Positions 35,538 to 48,774 of a stretch of 64,000 nt of DNA are shown in pieces. The DNA comes from Gymnopus androsaceus JB14 (taxonomy: Eukaryota; Basidiomycota; Agaricomycetes; Agaricales; Omphalotaceae). Position 1 is the stretch's first letter, and every line of letters starts with the position of its first letter. The notes under the pieces were generated by a model that saw only the letters and a list, made by a program, of their open reading frames with translations, did no database searches and was not told the origin of the DNA. A program made the position numbers and the translations under genes. The stretch lies in NCBI GenBank assembly GCA_009733575.1, contig ML769410.1, positions 34,343-98,342 on the forward strand. Reading direction: 5' to 3'.

Positions 35538-36460
35538 ATTGTGCTTTACTATCCGCTAGACTCAGAGCTGTTTCCTGTGGAAGGAATAAAGAATGGGAGG
35601 TCAGTTGCTACGGATTTTATAGTCTGCGCCTGGCCAAGACCAGGGGTATCTTGGTACGTACGCGGAATCTACATCGAAAGATGTCGTTCGCCGAGCTGCA
35701 CAGGATTATCCAGAATCAACGGAGGGCCAGGTAGTCTGTCATAACTGACAGAGACCCTCGCTCGTGGTGATCACGGTCGCGGTAAAGTAGATTTCAGGTC
35801 CAGGTTCAAACGTTCAATCTATGTGTCCGTTGGATGATTTGCCAGATCCACCTTGATACCGCACTGCCAGTGTTTGCCTTGATTCCGAGGCTAGTAAATT
35901 TAATGAATTCAAGCTAAGGTCTATAGCGGTTGCAATCCCTGCAATGATATTGGAGTGTCTCGAGAGTGCCTATACATGACAAGGTCATATCCTAGTACGA
36001 ACGGCCATGAACCATTCTCATTCCTGAATTCGGCCTGGCTTTCGTCGGCATCAAAAATCTTCCTGCAGCGCGCCATCTTTTATGGCACTGATTATGCCTG
36101 GATCTTGTTCTTGTTGATCACAATTGTGCCCGGGTCTGTTCAGACAATGTGGGGAAGCACTTGAGACGAAGGATGCCGGCTGCGCGCATTAATGTGACGA
36201 CATGACGAATGTGCACGCTAATGACATGGCAACGTGAACACGGTCTAGATACACCGTGTCTCGTACAGTTAGACTGAAGTTGACTTGCAAAAGTACGTTC
36301 CGGATCGGAAATACACTCGGCAAACTAAGCTAACCACTATAAGGAACCATGAAAATACCCTCAAAGAAAATGACAAACAAAGGAAGAAGTGAGGTCGAAA
36401 GCAAGCAAAGAAAACATCCTGAAACATAAGAAATCGTATATTCAATCGTAGTACGATCTA
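35538..36460. other. duplicated upstream region of secreted copy B
   Basis: This stretch mirrors 17010-18053. It holds the promoter of copy B and no separate gene that I can support. Confidence 0.45.
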
Positions 36461-36469
36461 GTACGATTC

Positions 36470-36950
36470 ATTGCATCCCGCAGCCACATCTGTCATCCTT
36501 CACCTTTCCCGAAATCTTACCTAGCTCATTCACACCTCTCCTTCTTCCTCTCCCATGTCGGCTCCCTGCCATCCCCCTCTCGCCTTCAACTTTCTCAACA
36601 GCAACTCACGCAAAGACGGGCGCTTGAACTTCAACAACAGCACTTTCTATCTCATGTAAAAACACCGAATCCCAATCTGCCTGAATGTAGGTGCTGTTTT
36701 GCGCAGAGATTGGGTGGCGATCTCTGAGTGGGCGGGAAGGTCTTTAAGAGCTTCGTGCAAGTGGGTGGCGGTTGGATATGTCTCGTTTTAGTACATGATA
36801 CGGTGCTCGGAGTGGGGGAATAAACCTTTGTAAAGTTGGGTGTCTTGGGTGAAAATGAAGGGCGGGAGAGGTTGTTGTGAGGCGACGGGCGAAGGTTCGA
36901 GATAGAAGATGGATTGGCGGTGGATAAAGAAGAGGGAGCACGGGGGGTTG
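36470..36950 (-). pseudogene. NADAR 3' fragment
   Basis: On the minus strand the text follows the NADAR gene from RAPSSLSQ through PPFIFTQDTQLYKGF, EHRV, YPTATHLHEAL and MRADWG-like bases to LGRV. Several gaps and stops show it is dead. It is part of the right arm of the inverted duplication and lacks the gene's 5' two thirds. Confidence 0.75.
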
Positions 36951-36978
36951 GCTCCGTCGTTTCTCACTAGTAATATCC

Positions 36979-38436
36979 TTACTCGTGCTCAACTATTTCT
37001 ATCATCACGAAAACAGAAATCCAGTCTTTCTTGGTGAGGAAAACAGTAGGAAGTGTGACGCCAAACTCAATAGCTCTTTCCGAAGCCCACTTGTTAACAA
37101 CTGCGAGACGTTCATCGAAGGGTCTACCAGCCATGGTTTTCTCTGCCCAGTCCAAAAGCTCTCGCAATTTCCGTCCCGAGCGCATGGCTTTAAGGTATTC
37201 GGGCGAAACTTCTTCGACTGCCTGAATATTCAACACCAAAGTCAATCAGTGTGTAATAAATGCGCAAGCTGCAACTCACCTGTTCGTACAGCGCACGATA
37301 GATGCCATACTCATATGTGACCGGCTCGAACTTGACCATCCTGCAAGACCAATCGCTCAGCGCTGTGAACTCTCCGTCGTATCGAAACCATTCCGGGTAA
37401 GCGGCAGAAAGAAGTGCTGGCGCGGCGGTGGTATCTTCCCAGTCAATTATCCCGGTGAGATTTCCTGTAGGATCGATCAAGATGTTGGTGAGTGAAGGGT
37501 CGGCGTGATGGAGTTTTCGGTGCGCCAACGATCGCTTCCACCATATGCACCGACGAAGGAATATACTCTTCAATACTAGGGATGATGAAGGGGACCAAAG
37601 CTTTGAGCCTGTGGAGCGTTGGAAGTCAGTCAGGTATTGTTGAGATGGAGGATTCGGCAGACCACTCTGAATCATACATGAGATCCCAGAAACGATGGGC
37701 AACATATGTGGCGGTAGCCTGTCTAGCGGTGCGCGCATGATGGATTTCTGCACTGACCGGCTTCTAGGTGTGAGTCATGACTCGGATATTCGAGACGGAT
37801 GTCAAAAGCAGCGGGCATGGGAGTATTGTGATGATGCTGATACTCTTCGTTAAAGATGGCAGAGAGGTCCTTGGTATAGGCGCATTAAAGATCTTGCCAT
37901 ATGCATGGGCCAATGCCCGGATTGAGCAAGCCTAAATAACAGTCAACGCGAGGCCGATGTTTCAACTAGAGAGAAACAAAGCTTACAATACGCTGTTCTC
38001 GAACGGAAACAGACAACCGCCTCCATGAGCGATAGGTGTCTACCACCAAGTCACCTGGAATCATATCCATGAGCATCCAGGGCAAGCTCACCTCACTTGC
38101 ATTAGGCTCGACATGTTTGATCTTTGGAACGGGAATGTTTAACCCGTTGGGTTCCGGCGACCCAAGGTACGCCAGAATAGCAGCGTAGTCTTTCATCCGA
38201 TCAGGCAATGAGTTCAACCGATCCTCCTTTGCAAAGCGTACGATGACATGTTCATCGTCCTCGAGACGAACATTGAAAACCTGATATTCTCAGTTAACGT
38301 GTCGGAATCGCGATTAGACAAGAAGACGTACAAGGTACCAGTCAATCTGGTTCATTTCGAGCACCTTTTTCCCTGTCAGTTCAGCAATCTTCGACCGCAG
38401 AACGTCGCGGTCGATACAATCAAGACTCGTACTCAT
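36979..38436 (-). CDS. APH/choline-kinase-like phosphotransferase, frameshifted
   Basis: Exons start MSTSLDCIDRDVLRSKIAEL (ATG 38436) and continue with VFNVRLEDDEHVIVRFAKED, then NIPVPKIKHVEPN and LPWMLMDMIPG. The catalytic loop LHHADPSLTNILIDPTGN is followed by IIDWEDTTAAP (about 37430-37500), and the last exon ends at 36979. HxDxxxxN plus the IDWE metal-binding motif define the aminoglycoside phosphotransferase-like kinase fold; fungal members have mostly unknown small-molecule substrates. The frame changes near 37525, just before the catalytic loop, and near 37880 after the second exon. Introns with good splice sites surround these points. It could be a pseudogene or a real gene with assembly indels. 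Confidence 0.65.
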
Positions 38437-38893
38437 AGTAACTTTATAAAGCAACAACTTGATTTAACCAAAGTGGCGAACTTGCCGTAGCAATCAACTG
38501 GCGCAAAATTAGGCTAGTCTGGAGGGAGATCGAGCTTCAGAGGTATCTCGTAGAGACAGGTCTAGATAGTGTTGAGACTAAATCTATCCTACCTTATGGT
38601 TTGCTGTGGGTGTGACTCAAGTGTACGGACGCACCACACACCTGAGTTGGCAGTACTAGGGTATAGGTCACTGTAATATAGTGGGAGGGCGAGAAAGCTG
38701 AAAACAACGCTGGTTGTAGGCTTTTAGCGTGCGTGGACACTCAAAGAGTTCGAGTTCAAGCGATGAGCGTCTAACTGACGATGCCCGGGCGCTTATCTTC
38801 TTATTGAATTGATTTTTTCAAAAAATGCGTGGTAGTAGTACAAGGCGCGTGTAAGTACTGTATATTCGATCATACACTATCGTGCACCCTCTG
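38437..38893. other. intergenic
   Basis: About 450 bp between the kinase-like gene start and the beta-mannosidase stop. It contains ACTAGGGTATAGGTCACTG near 38650, which resembles the end of the transposable element at 54125 (TATAGGGTATAGGTTACTCG). It may be a decayed relative. Nothing else seen. Confidence 0.35.
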
Positions 38894-41800
38894 TTAAATC
38901 GCATCTCCGTCTCCTGCCGAGTTGAGCAGCGTATTATTGAACAACGACCTTACCACAAAATTTTCGGGATCCGGGCTTTGTACAGTCGACACAGTCGGGT
39001 TGAGAATGAATTTTACTACAAAACCGTTCACAGTGAGACTTTGTTTCATTTAGCGAGATGCAAAACTCACTGCTCTTCGGAATCCCAGGAATCAAGTAGA
39101 ATCCATTTGTTATAACGCCTGTAGCAGCGTCAACAAATACACCAATAGTTCCTTGAGGATGCTCTATCCACGTCCATGGTGCGACGCCGCCTTTGCTTCT
39201 AATGTGAAGGTTAGATCAGTCAGAAGGAGTGAAGATAATTTGAGGATCGACTAGAGTGACATTTCCAAGCGAGGTCGGGGTGAACTATACGACGACCATT
39301 ACCCAAAAGTGAACGCATATCATGGAAACAAAGAACTCACATATCCTTCATTGCTAATCGTGTCTCCTCCCGGAAGCTCCGCCGTGATATTTACCAGCAT
39401 CCACACCTCCTCTATCCCCTTTCCTGGTGGCAAAATTGTCCCCAGTCCAGGTTTGATTCGATACGGCAGTAAAGTTCAAACTAGGCACAGTGAAGTTTAC
39501 AGGAGGGATCGCAAGCACAACGTTGCCGCTCCAATCATACCAGGTCATCTGGGCGGTGCCCTGTACATTTTCGCCCAAGATGTCGCTCATCACAGAGACC
39601 TCTAGATTCTCCTGTTCTGGTACCCAGAAGGGATGAATCAGCACTGGTCGGTAAGCCCTCTCTTCTGCGTATGCCAAGACCTTCCACCTCCCATCGTATT
39701 CCACGGAGCTCCAACTTGGTGCTTGCCAAATATCATTCAATTGCCAAACAATCCCACCAAGGTTGTTATTCGGAAGTCCCGCACCACGACGGTAGAATGC
39801 GATTTCGGATGCGATGGTGAGGGCTTGGAAGACCTGCGTAGTATAGCACCAAGCTGCGAACGTGGCATTATCTAGGCTGGAGCCTGAGGTAACGGAGGAG
39901 TTGGCACCCAATATCGGGGGCACGGGTAACCACAGTATCGCAGCAAGAGTCATTTCCCCTTGGCCTTCAGGTGCGTTAGGATTAGGAAAGGCGAGGCCAC
40001 CAGCAGGATCGTGATGCTCCCTTGATACAACCACAGTTGAGTTGAAGGCGAAGTCTAAGGGAGAGAGGAGGGCTTGTTCCCAAGCATAAATCGAGGGCAT
40101 GGAGTGAAATCTATAGAAAGAAAAACAGTTAATATCGTTCATCTACCGTTGGAGAGTTATACACGTACCCAAACTCGTTCACAAATCTACAGCACAAACA
40201 ACAGGAATCAGTTGTGTCCTTCGGGATGGTATAAAATAAAAAATTCTCACCTCGCGACCGGATACGTCGAATAATCAAACGCATCTCCAGCCGTATAGTC
40301 GAACCTTTCCGAGTTACCGTAGATATCCCCAGGAGTCGCATTATCGAATCGTAGAATATACGGGTCGATACTCAGAAAACCATTCGTCGTCGAACAATCG
40401 GTGTACGGTACGGACCGCGATTCAGAGGTTTCGAGATCGTGAAGAAAGTCCTGGAACATCGTAACAAACTAAATATGCAACATTAATAGATATAGATACA
40501 GTAGAAAAAACGAGCCTTACCTGGTCGAGATAGATAGTCCCATTAGGCAAAGACTGGTTGGTTTGAATCACAATGCCTTCAATCTCGTTCCCACCTGCCC
40601 ATTGGGCTACACTAGGGATGACGATTGAGTCTCCGTACATTTTCCCGAATCTCTGGCTCCACGGATTCCAGAAGGAACGGGTTAATGGGGGAGAGGGCAT
40701 CGGAGAAGAGAAACTCGGACCAAGCGAGTATTCCTAGCTTCATCACATAGATCGTAAAATGCATACAAGCCAGCCAGAAGTGAGTGCAGAGGAATGGCTG
40801 GTAGATTCCACCACCCCAAACGCGGATGATATTTTGCCCGCCCATTACCGCACTCTCCAACACCCATCGTACGCGATCTGTGGTTATTCTGCTGTATAGA
40901 ACGGATCGAATGGGACCAAGTTTGATCCCTTGCTCCAAAATTCCTCTCCGTTAACCTCGAAATGATATTGGTCTCCGGGAGTAATACCTCGCTGATCTAC
41001 GTTGGATTGAGGTACAGGGAGTTGGACGAGGCGAATGGTGCGGAATCCCGTGCGAGTGGTGAAGCTGAGCTGATGGGACTCTGAAGATGTAGATGATGGA
41101 AAAGTGAGTGAAGCAGTGAGGTTGTATAGCTGTGGTGTTCCGAGATTGTGTGGGTACCACCGCTGAGGGATCGCATCCGGTATCTGCCACTGAACGATAG
41201 CCCAAACAGTCTCGTTGGCGCGGCCGTCTAGTACGGGAAGAGTAAACGTTTCTGACGTAAGATTCAGCTCCGGGAGTGCGAGCTGAAGTGTCGATGCATC
41301 CACTGAGATTCCGGCACGTAGAGCAAGGCTAACATTGACGACCCAGTCAGCCGACTGAATGGGAGGCACGGTGAAGTTTGAACCAAGCTTGTATATATCT
41401 ACGCCGAGTTCCTCGATAAAGACAACATCAGTGGTGTTCGTGGAACCGGAAGGAGAGTACGGAGGGGTGGATGGGAGGTTGGAGATGGAAGAATCCGACT
41501 CGTTCGATATAGTAATCAAATAGGCAGACTTGTGTATTCCACTCGGGACAAAAGCAGGACCCCAGTCCCATCCAAAGTCAATCTGCTGTTTGCGAATGTA
41601 ATACCTGGCGGCAGGGACCTCGAAAACACCATTGCCGCCCGGATAGAAGGTGGCATCTGGTCGTGAACTGACGTTCAAGCCATACCAATATGCAGACTCG
41701 AAAGTGCACCGTCAAGTTTCCACCAGAAGCGGATGCGGCCGGGATATGAGGTGTTAAATCAAAGACATATTGTCGAAATTGGTTATTGACCCAAGCAACA

Positions 41801-42207
41801 GGGATATCAGCAAAGGTGATGTTTGCAATCGTGTCGAGACCTATTCCAACGGATCGTCAGTGTATATTCGAGTCTGCCTAGGGGAACTATTCCAGACCGT
41901 AAAAAACAAGCAGTGTCTGCTCAGAAGAATTGGCTGAAGTAGTGGCAAAAAAAGGACTTAAATCGGCGGTATATGTCCAGTTGTCCATCCACACCCAGCG
42001 TTGAGTAAAGTCATTAATCTCCAGCAACGGTTCCGTGATGACTCCTGCTTTCAACAAGTCCAAGTGAGCTTGTGAAGGCACACTCCCTGGAACGATGATT
42101 GACTGATTTTCGTTCTTCAACGTCCATGAAAGCTCTGAGAGGTCGAAAATAGCAGCTGAAGCGCAGCGCAAAAGGCTGAAGAGTAAAAAAAAGTTAAGGA
42201 GAGCCAT
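38894..42207 (-). CDS. beta-mannosidase, glycoside hydrolase family 2
   Basis: Signal peptide MALLNFFLLFSLLRCASA, then SWTLKNENQSIIVPGSVPSQ, QRWVWMDNWTYTAD, FGWDWGPAFVPSGIHK, RVWGGGIYQP and AWSEFLFSDAL. The acid/base motif AQWAGGNEIEG is near 40600 and the nucleophile motif FVNEFG near 40175. Further on come GGIVWQLNDIWQAPSWSS, and the C-terminal NGFYLIPGI and NFVVRSLFNN. GH2 beta-mannosidases release mannose from the ends of manno-oligosaccharides during plant hemicellulose breakdown. It has many N-glycosylation sites, as expected outside the cell. Single-base frame changes occur near 39425, 40622, 40715, 40800, 40885 and 41700, clustering in the catalytic domain. Homology resumes after each, so I keep it as a gene while noting it may be a pseudogene. 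Confidence 0.82.
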
Positions 42208-43021
42208 GGCTTGACGAGAAGGGGATTCTTACTGCCGCTCATTTTATACAGGAGTGGTATTTCGAGAAGAGCATATTAGCGAAGTTACCCTTTAATGACG
42301 CTTGTCCTGTAATGTACTTCATTGCTTCTGGAAGAGGACAGAACCGATACTATACAGGAGTCGGTCTCGTGCGAGGAGCAGATGATTTGAAAGTTGTAAA
42401 AATTGCACTAATCCTCCCATGCTTTAGACCTCACCATGCGGTCTACCTTCTTCTGTGCGAAATGGTCGAAGACTCTAGAGTCTAAGGAATCCTAAGTGAT
42501 ATTTGTGAGGAGTTAAGCTTTTGCTGCATACTTCTCATCGGGGGGATGATTTTGACAGTGAATCAAATCCAGTCTCGCTATAATTCCTGACCTTCCGAAT
42601 CCCTGAGAACAGCAGAATCCAATTAATTTGTTAGTTATTTTGACAGACCTGAGGACAAACTCTAAGTAGACATACGGCGATGTAAAAAGATCGTGTCGCG
42701 TATACATACATATCAGCTAGACTCCGATTGACTCTACTCGACGTTGGGGTTGTGGCGCAGAAGAGACAGCACTTGAATTGACGCGGGGTATCGGGAACGC
42801 GAACTGCACGTGCTATGCCGATTAGCCCCCGCGGCAACTGTTCAATTGATTTGATTCCGCGGAAGGAAACTTCTGTTCTTGTACTACTCTTTGTACTAAC
42901 CGTCTTTGATCTCTTTCGAGCCATTTCTGTCAACCTTGTGTTTCTGTGATTTAAAGCTGCCTTTGTCTCTTTCTTCTGTACTTTCAACTTTGTACTTTCA
43001 GCACCACTCTTATCTGCAGTG
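42208..43021. other. divergent upstream region
   Basis: About 800 bp between the beta-mannosidase start and the F-box gene start, transcribed away from each other. The minus-strand frame at 42631-43032 is Lys/Thr-rich and lacks homology. I see no gene. Confidence 0.35.
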
Positions 43022-44647
43022 ATGACCGCCACTCAGAACTATCTCTCGAAACTCCCACTGGAGATCCTGGACACTATCATATCCGACCTCGATGAGCATT
43101 CTGATCTAATTGCTCTAGCTCTCGCCTCCAAAGCCGTCTCTCGATTGGTCATACCTCGACACAGCGAATACCGTGTGCTACGCATACGGCATCGATTTCC
43201 TGGCCTATGGGCTCATCTAGCCAAGCGCGCAGATCTCAGTCGTAACCTGAGGGAGATTCACGTTTTCTCTCAAAAGGCTGCGAATTCAAATTTCTCTGAA
43301 CACTATCCTTTGACCCTGGTGTCTTCGGCGGCACTTCCCAGTGGCACTCTGACCGATCTTTTGAAGGAGGAGGAAGAACGAGTTGGAAATGTCCTTACAG
43401 TCATGGGGTATACGCAACGACTGGAGGCTTTCCAGTGGGACTTTCGATATGCTCATATGAATGCTGACCAGGAGATTCAGCTAATAAGCACCTTGAGCGG
43501 AATTCCTTCCGTCTCTCAGCTTGTGCTGGCAGGAGAATTGCGATGTCTTGCGCCGTCGTCAGACAGTCATGTCTTTCAAATGGTATGCAATCCTGCGCCT
43601 CTTGAGTCACTAATGACGACGATTCTGATAGGCTTGGAATATGCCTAACCTTCATGACTTGACGCTGATGGGAAATATATGGAGTGCGCCAGCAACTGCA
43701 CTATCTTTGAAGCACGTGCTGAAGCAAAGTATACAGTTGAAGGTGAGATTCACCTTGTATCTCCATGAAATAGGTGTTGACCTGCCATTCAGCGCCTTCA
43801 AATACCCATCGAAGCTATCAGCATATGTGATTTCATAATTCCCACTCTACGTCAGCTATCGCTCTTCCTACAATCGGGTACTACCGTCAGAGTGATCAAG
43901 CAATGGAATACCTTCCTCGAAAATCATCCATTGCTAGAAGATCTCTGGTGCAACCCTTCTTCTACTATGGTCCTTCCCCGGAATGGACTCGTCAAGCTCA
44001 AACGGCTTTCGGTCGAACGTAATTTTATCGATTCGTTCAGAGATGCCGAGCATGTTCCTGCATCGCTCGAATGTCTTCAGTACTCGTCGTTCAACTTTAG
44101 AGATGGCGTTCTTTCTCGGTGTAATTTCAAGAATCTACGCAAGCTGTACTTGTCTTCGGTAGCAGGAGAGGATGAGTTGAGCGCTATTGCTGCTAGCTGC
44201 CCGGCTCTCAATTGGCTTCATATTGTCGAGTGTGTCAAGTTTGAGCTGGTAAGCTACTTGAAGCTCCTAGCCTCTGATCACTAACAGATCTTGCTCGAGC
44301 AGAACATCTGGCTTGACTTTTTATCCTCTTTTCCCGGACTAGAGGTCTTTCGTGGACCTGGCATCTGGATATCTATAGATGAGGACAACGACAGGATGCA
44401 CATGGCTATCATGCAAGTTGTACAGCGTTGTCCCAATCTACGAGAGTTGGATCATAGGAATGTGCATGGGAGAAGTCGGAAAACCATTGTTATCATCAAG
44501 GAGCAGAGGGAGGATGGATTGCATGTCAGATATGAGATCCAACGTCCGCGCTCTAGGTATGTTGCTGATGGTAAATGAGTGGAACCTTTACTGATTGCTG
44601 TACACGCCAGGGGACAAGTTTATCTTATGGATGATACTTTCACTTGA
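43022..44647 (+). CDS. F-box / leucine-rich protein
   Basis: Starts MTATQNYLSKLPLEILDTII, an F-box of the form LPxEIL followed by LIALALASKAVSRLVIPRHS. Leucine-rich repeats follow (LVLAGELRCL, MPNLHDLTLM, CNFKNLRKLYLSS, CPALNWLHIVEC, RCPNLREL). Exons are joined by introns at about 43582-43632, 43741-43771, 44250-44287 and 44556-44610, ending RGQVYLMDDTFT at 44647. Such proteins select substrates for SCF ubiquitin ligases. The frame changes once near 43833 (SAYVI|IPTLRQLSL). It is unrelated in sequence to the F-box family at 21-34 kb. Confidence 0.75.
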
Positions 44648-44924
44648 GATGGAGACTGAGTTGAACGCGCGGTACTTACTTACTGAGGATGTTGCGAACT
44701 TTTGGTGGACTGGCTGTATTTGGTGTACATTTTCTTTGGATATGGACTGCATCTGTGATCAGTATCCCGATTCCTATGTAAAAACTGAGAAGAGAACGAG
44801 GAGACGATATTGTGCCTTATTTGTAGTGACGTTGAGCGCCAATTCAAAGCATTATTCTCAACTGCCTTCTTTCACCTGTGACCTTTGCTACAAATAGCTG
44901 CTATTCTGACTCGTTCTCTGAACG

Positions 44925-47900
44925 ATGTCCACAATCTCGACAGCGCTCAGGAATTTCAAGGAGCCCACGAAGGAGCAGGTCACTCAAAACTTCTTCTCAC
45001 TGCCTCCGTTCCTGCGGAAATTGGCAAGGATGCGAGAGAAGCCGATGAAGCGGTCGAGAAGATGGACATTAATGCGGTGCTGAGCTTGGGCGCAGAGGGC
45101 GAAGAGGACTCATATGTGAGTATTTTGTTTCTATAATGCACAACTAAATTAATACTTGGGTTAGGCTGGCAAGCTGTATCTAATGGCACCTTACCTTGCT
45201 TTCTCGTCCCTCGATAAGAAATCCGTGCGGTTTACTCTTCCGTTATCGACTGTACGGCGCGTCGAGCGCCTCAATGCCCGCGCTGGCATCTATGCTCTCA
45301 GCCTAGCTCTATGGCACGGAGGAAAGATAGTACGTGTATTTCAGGCTCTTTTCTTTCTTTCAAGGCTAAATATTCATAGATTGTTCAACTGACATCGCTC
45401 AGACCGACAGCAGATCTATTTTGTGCTCTCCTTCGCGATGCACTAAAGATAGAACTCCAACGAGGCAGAATGAAATCAGTCAAGGGTTTCGTCAAGACTT
45501 GCTACTCAGAAGTCTTGATAACAACTTCTGCTCCAGTTCCCGGAGATGAGAAGGACGAGCCTAGTGCCAGCGAGGCGTCAGAGTCGTCTTACCACGGCGG
45601 TCTCGGTCTCCGATTCAAGTTCCCCGGTGATCCCAAAAAGTGAGCAGCGATAGTTCCGTTATCCCGTCTACCCTTCCCGACATGCATCTATAGGCTTAGG
45701 GAAGCATCCAAAATCAAACTCTGGACGACGTATCTGAAAAGTGAGTTTTGCACCGCCGCTAGTGAATGAAATTCACCGGATCTGACGGTGCACAGCGCAT
45801 GGGCGTAATCTTACTCTATTGAGGTACCCGCAATGTACGCGCCTCGTCCAAGTCGGACTGCCAAATCGACTTCGAGGAGAGATGTGGGAAACCCTTTCGG
45901 GCTCGTTGTTTCTTCGGTATTCGAATCCTGGCTTGTATGAGGAGATGCTGGAACAAAACAAAGGAAGGACGACTACTAGTACCGAAGATATTGAGAAGGA
46001 TCTTCATCGGAGCTTGCCAGAGTATGCAGGGTATCAATCAGAAGAAGGTATCAACGCGTTAAGGAGGGTTCTTCGAGCGTATTCTTTCAAGAACCCAGAA
46101 CTGGTTATTGTCAGGTTCGTATCCGAATTCTTGACCGTATGCCGTATACTGATTTCAATGTAGGCTATGAACATCCTTGCAGCGGCCATCTTGATGTATG
46201 GAACTGCATATTGATCGTCACTCACAGGCACTGACTTGATCATAGTTATATGTCTGAGGAGCAGGCGTTCTGGATCCTTGAAGTCCTCTGCGATCGTCTA
46301 TTACCTGGATACTACGCGTTCGTCTACTCCTGCTCACCCTACAGCTTCAACTTATGCTTCCGCATTCATAGCCCATCCATGCACGGAACTCTCCTTCGAT
46401 CAACGGGTATTTGAGTCGCTTGTACAGAGATGCCTACCCATTATACACGATCACTTTACAGCAGTTGACGTGCAACTATCTGTCGCTTCTCTACCTTGGT
46501 TCCTCAGTTTGTTCGTGTGTTTGATTTACATTCGCAGAATGGTTGCTGACTGAGATTTTGTTCAGATTCATCAATAGTATGCCGATGGTCTTTGCTTTCC
46601 GGATAGTCGACTGCTTCTTCTGCATGGGTCCGAAAGTCTTGTTCCAAGTAGGGTGAGTAATATTCTCCATTCGGAATTTCGTTTGCTGATCGCCACATTT
46701 AGCCTTGGTCAGTTTTTTTTCTTCTAGCCCTAGTATACGATCTTACTCTCAGTTCAGCGATCCTGAAGATCAACGGAGAAAAGCTGCTCCAAATTCAAGA
46801 TGACGGAGGATTCTTAAAGTATGTGCTTTACTGTGAGACGTTAAACCCGGATCTCACATCCATCCTTCCAGTTTGATGCGGGATTACTTTGCGTCCCTAG
46901 GGGAATCTGCGCATCCTCACTCTACTGATCCCCGTGCGCGCGCGATTACACGGTTCCAAGAGCTCCTCCTGGTCTCTTTCAGAGAATTCTCTGTGATCAC
47001 CGACGACCTTATCCTCTCCGAACGAAAGCGTTTCCGCAACGAAATCATCCACAGCATCGAGACCTTCTCAAAACGTTCGGCTGTGCGGAATTTGCGTAGT
47101 CTGGGAAGGTTTACGAAAGACCAGGCCGGGCTGGTGTATGATGCCCTGTATCAGGCAATGTGTGTCATTCCTCCTCCTCCGGCTCAATTACCTCCTGCGT
47201 CACTCCTGAGTGAAGGTGTGGAAGAAAAACCGGAGACGAGGATTCAATTAAGGACGTTCCAGTACTTTCTCAGTGAAATTGCTACATGGGCTCGAGATGA
47301 GAAGATTGTTAGCAATGGATTCCAGGTAATGTCCCTCTTGCGCCAAATTTTCGGGAACGAATTGCATTATTAATGAAGTCATTAGCAACGAATTGACAGG
47401 GACGTCGCAGAGCACGAGTTCATCGACCGGCTTTTCTTTTTCTGGGACACTTCATGTAGTGGGGCGCTGTCTTTTCAGGATCTGGTCTCTGGTTTAGACG
47501 GTGTCATGTTTAACGATTTGATGGAGAACATCGAATGGTTTTTCAATTTACATGACAAGAACAAAGATGGTTTCTTGACGAAAGACGAGGTGTTAACCGT
47601 TTCGGAATCATTCTTGGTATGTCTTTTTGTGGCGTAGCGTGGAGAGCATTTGAAACTCATGTGGCGACGACGACGAGATTAGTTTATCTTCAGGTTCGAA
47701 GTGGGTGACGCGTACCTCGGGGCCGTCAGTCGTTTCATGACCAATGCCTTTGAGTATGGTGATGCTCTTTTGGCCGATTCAGAGGAGAGCAAGGAGACTG
47801 TGCAGGATGATGAACCGCGTTCACCTCTACCGATACCTTCTAATCAACCGTACCTCAATCTTGCAACGTAAGTTTCTTCTCTCTCCTTTGTACAGTCGGG

Positions 47901-48774
47901 ATTCACGCTCCTATCTGCCATAGTTTCCGGATGGTCGTTCTAGCTGATGAGATACTGGAATCCTTTTTCGAGACGGACCTTTCAGCTTCATTCCGGTTGG
48001 ACCCAGTTGCCGAGCTCGAGCTTCCTGCTTCAAATAGCGGTCTATTGGGTGATTTCTGGTCCACGATAGCTACTGATACTAACAAAAAGATGTTCAACAT
48101 GTTCACCGACGAGATCGGTAAGACGATTGGGAAACACCAGGTAACGAACGTTTTCTCCTTTGAGCTCGCCACTTGAAGTTAATGCATTGGGATTCTAGGT
48201 CGTTCATCGCCCATCGATTGGCAGGTACAAGCACTTGGAAGAGCCAAAAGCCCGCGAGTCTCTGCTTACGCCTGGAATGCGACACTTCTGCATCCAAATC
48301 GAGTCTCAATGAATCCCCCAGTTCGGCCACGTTACCTGCTTCCTCACCATCGTCATCGCCATCACTCACCGTCAAGGTGCCATCTCCCCCCGCTGCGAAG
48401 GGCTTGAAGGAGCCAGTTAGTGCTGTTGGCTACTCGCCGATGGTACAGGCAGCGAACGCTGCGCTCTTGGCTCGTCCAGCGTTCACCATAGACGACTCAA
48501 AGGATGAGGATGAGGAAGCGGAGGATGATATAGAGACGGGTGACAATGATGATCAAGTCATGGACGAAGTAGGTTTGAATGGATTTAGTGTGCATTACCT
48601 TGCTAACTTTGGTTAAATCCCTAGGTCGATGCCTTCCTGGAAGCCCATGACTCGGGTTTGACTGATGCTGACAAGGAAGTCGCTAAAGGTGTGTTTAGAC
48701 TAATCTGTGGAAGACGTACGACGTGCTCACAGATGTTTTCCCTAGATTTAATAAAAGCAGAACCCGTCAAATAA
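44925..48774 (+). CDS. GRAM-TBC RabGAP with EF-hand region (TBC1D8/9, Gyp2-like)
   Basis: About 15 exons. MSTISTALRNFKEPTKEQ begins a leader. GRAM-like text follows (AGKLYLMAPYLAFSSLDKKS, VQLTSLRPTADLFC), then a RabGAP/TBC domain: GLPNRLRGEMWETLSGS, the finger region with YSFKNPEL-GYCQAMNIL, EEQAFWILEVLCDRLLPGYY, ASLPWFLSLF, GLAILKINGEKLL. An EF-hand-type loop DKNKDGFLTKDE lies near 47560, and the tail ends DLIKAEPVK at 48774. TBC proteins with an Arg/Gln finger pair (arginine in LRGEMW context, YCQ) stimulate GTP hydrolysis by Rab proteins in membrane traffic. A 5-nt micro-exon CCTTG (46703-46707) is required. Frame changes near 45003, 46104, 46396 and 48290 are probably assembly indels. Confidence 0.85.
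46703..46707 (+). other. predicted 5-nt micro-exon in TBC gene
   Basis: The upstream exon ends GTA GG at 46652 and the downstream exon resumes CG ATC CTG at 46758. The bases CCTTG between acceptor TTTAG and donor GTCAGT restore VGLAILKINGE, the expected TBC-domain helix. Confidence 0.65.

Larger units (their letters stand above)
34200..36950. repeat. inverted segmental duplication, right arm
   Basis: Reverse-orientation counterpart of 16435-19500: the F-box tail, secreted copy B, its promoter and upstream region, and a broken 3' piece of the NADAR gene at 36470-36950. The arm ends just before the stop codon of the APH-like gene at 36979. Confidence 0.8.
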
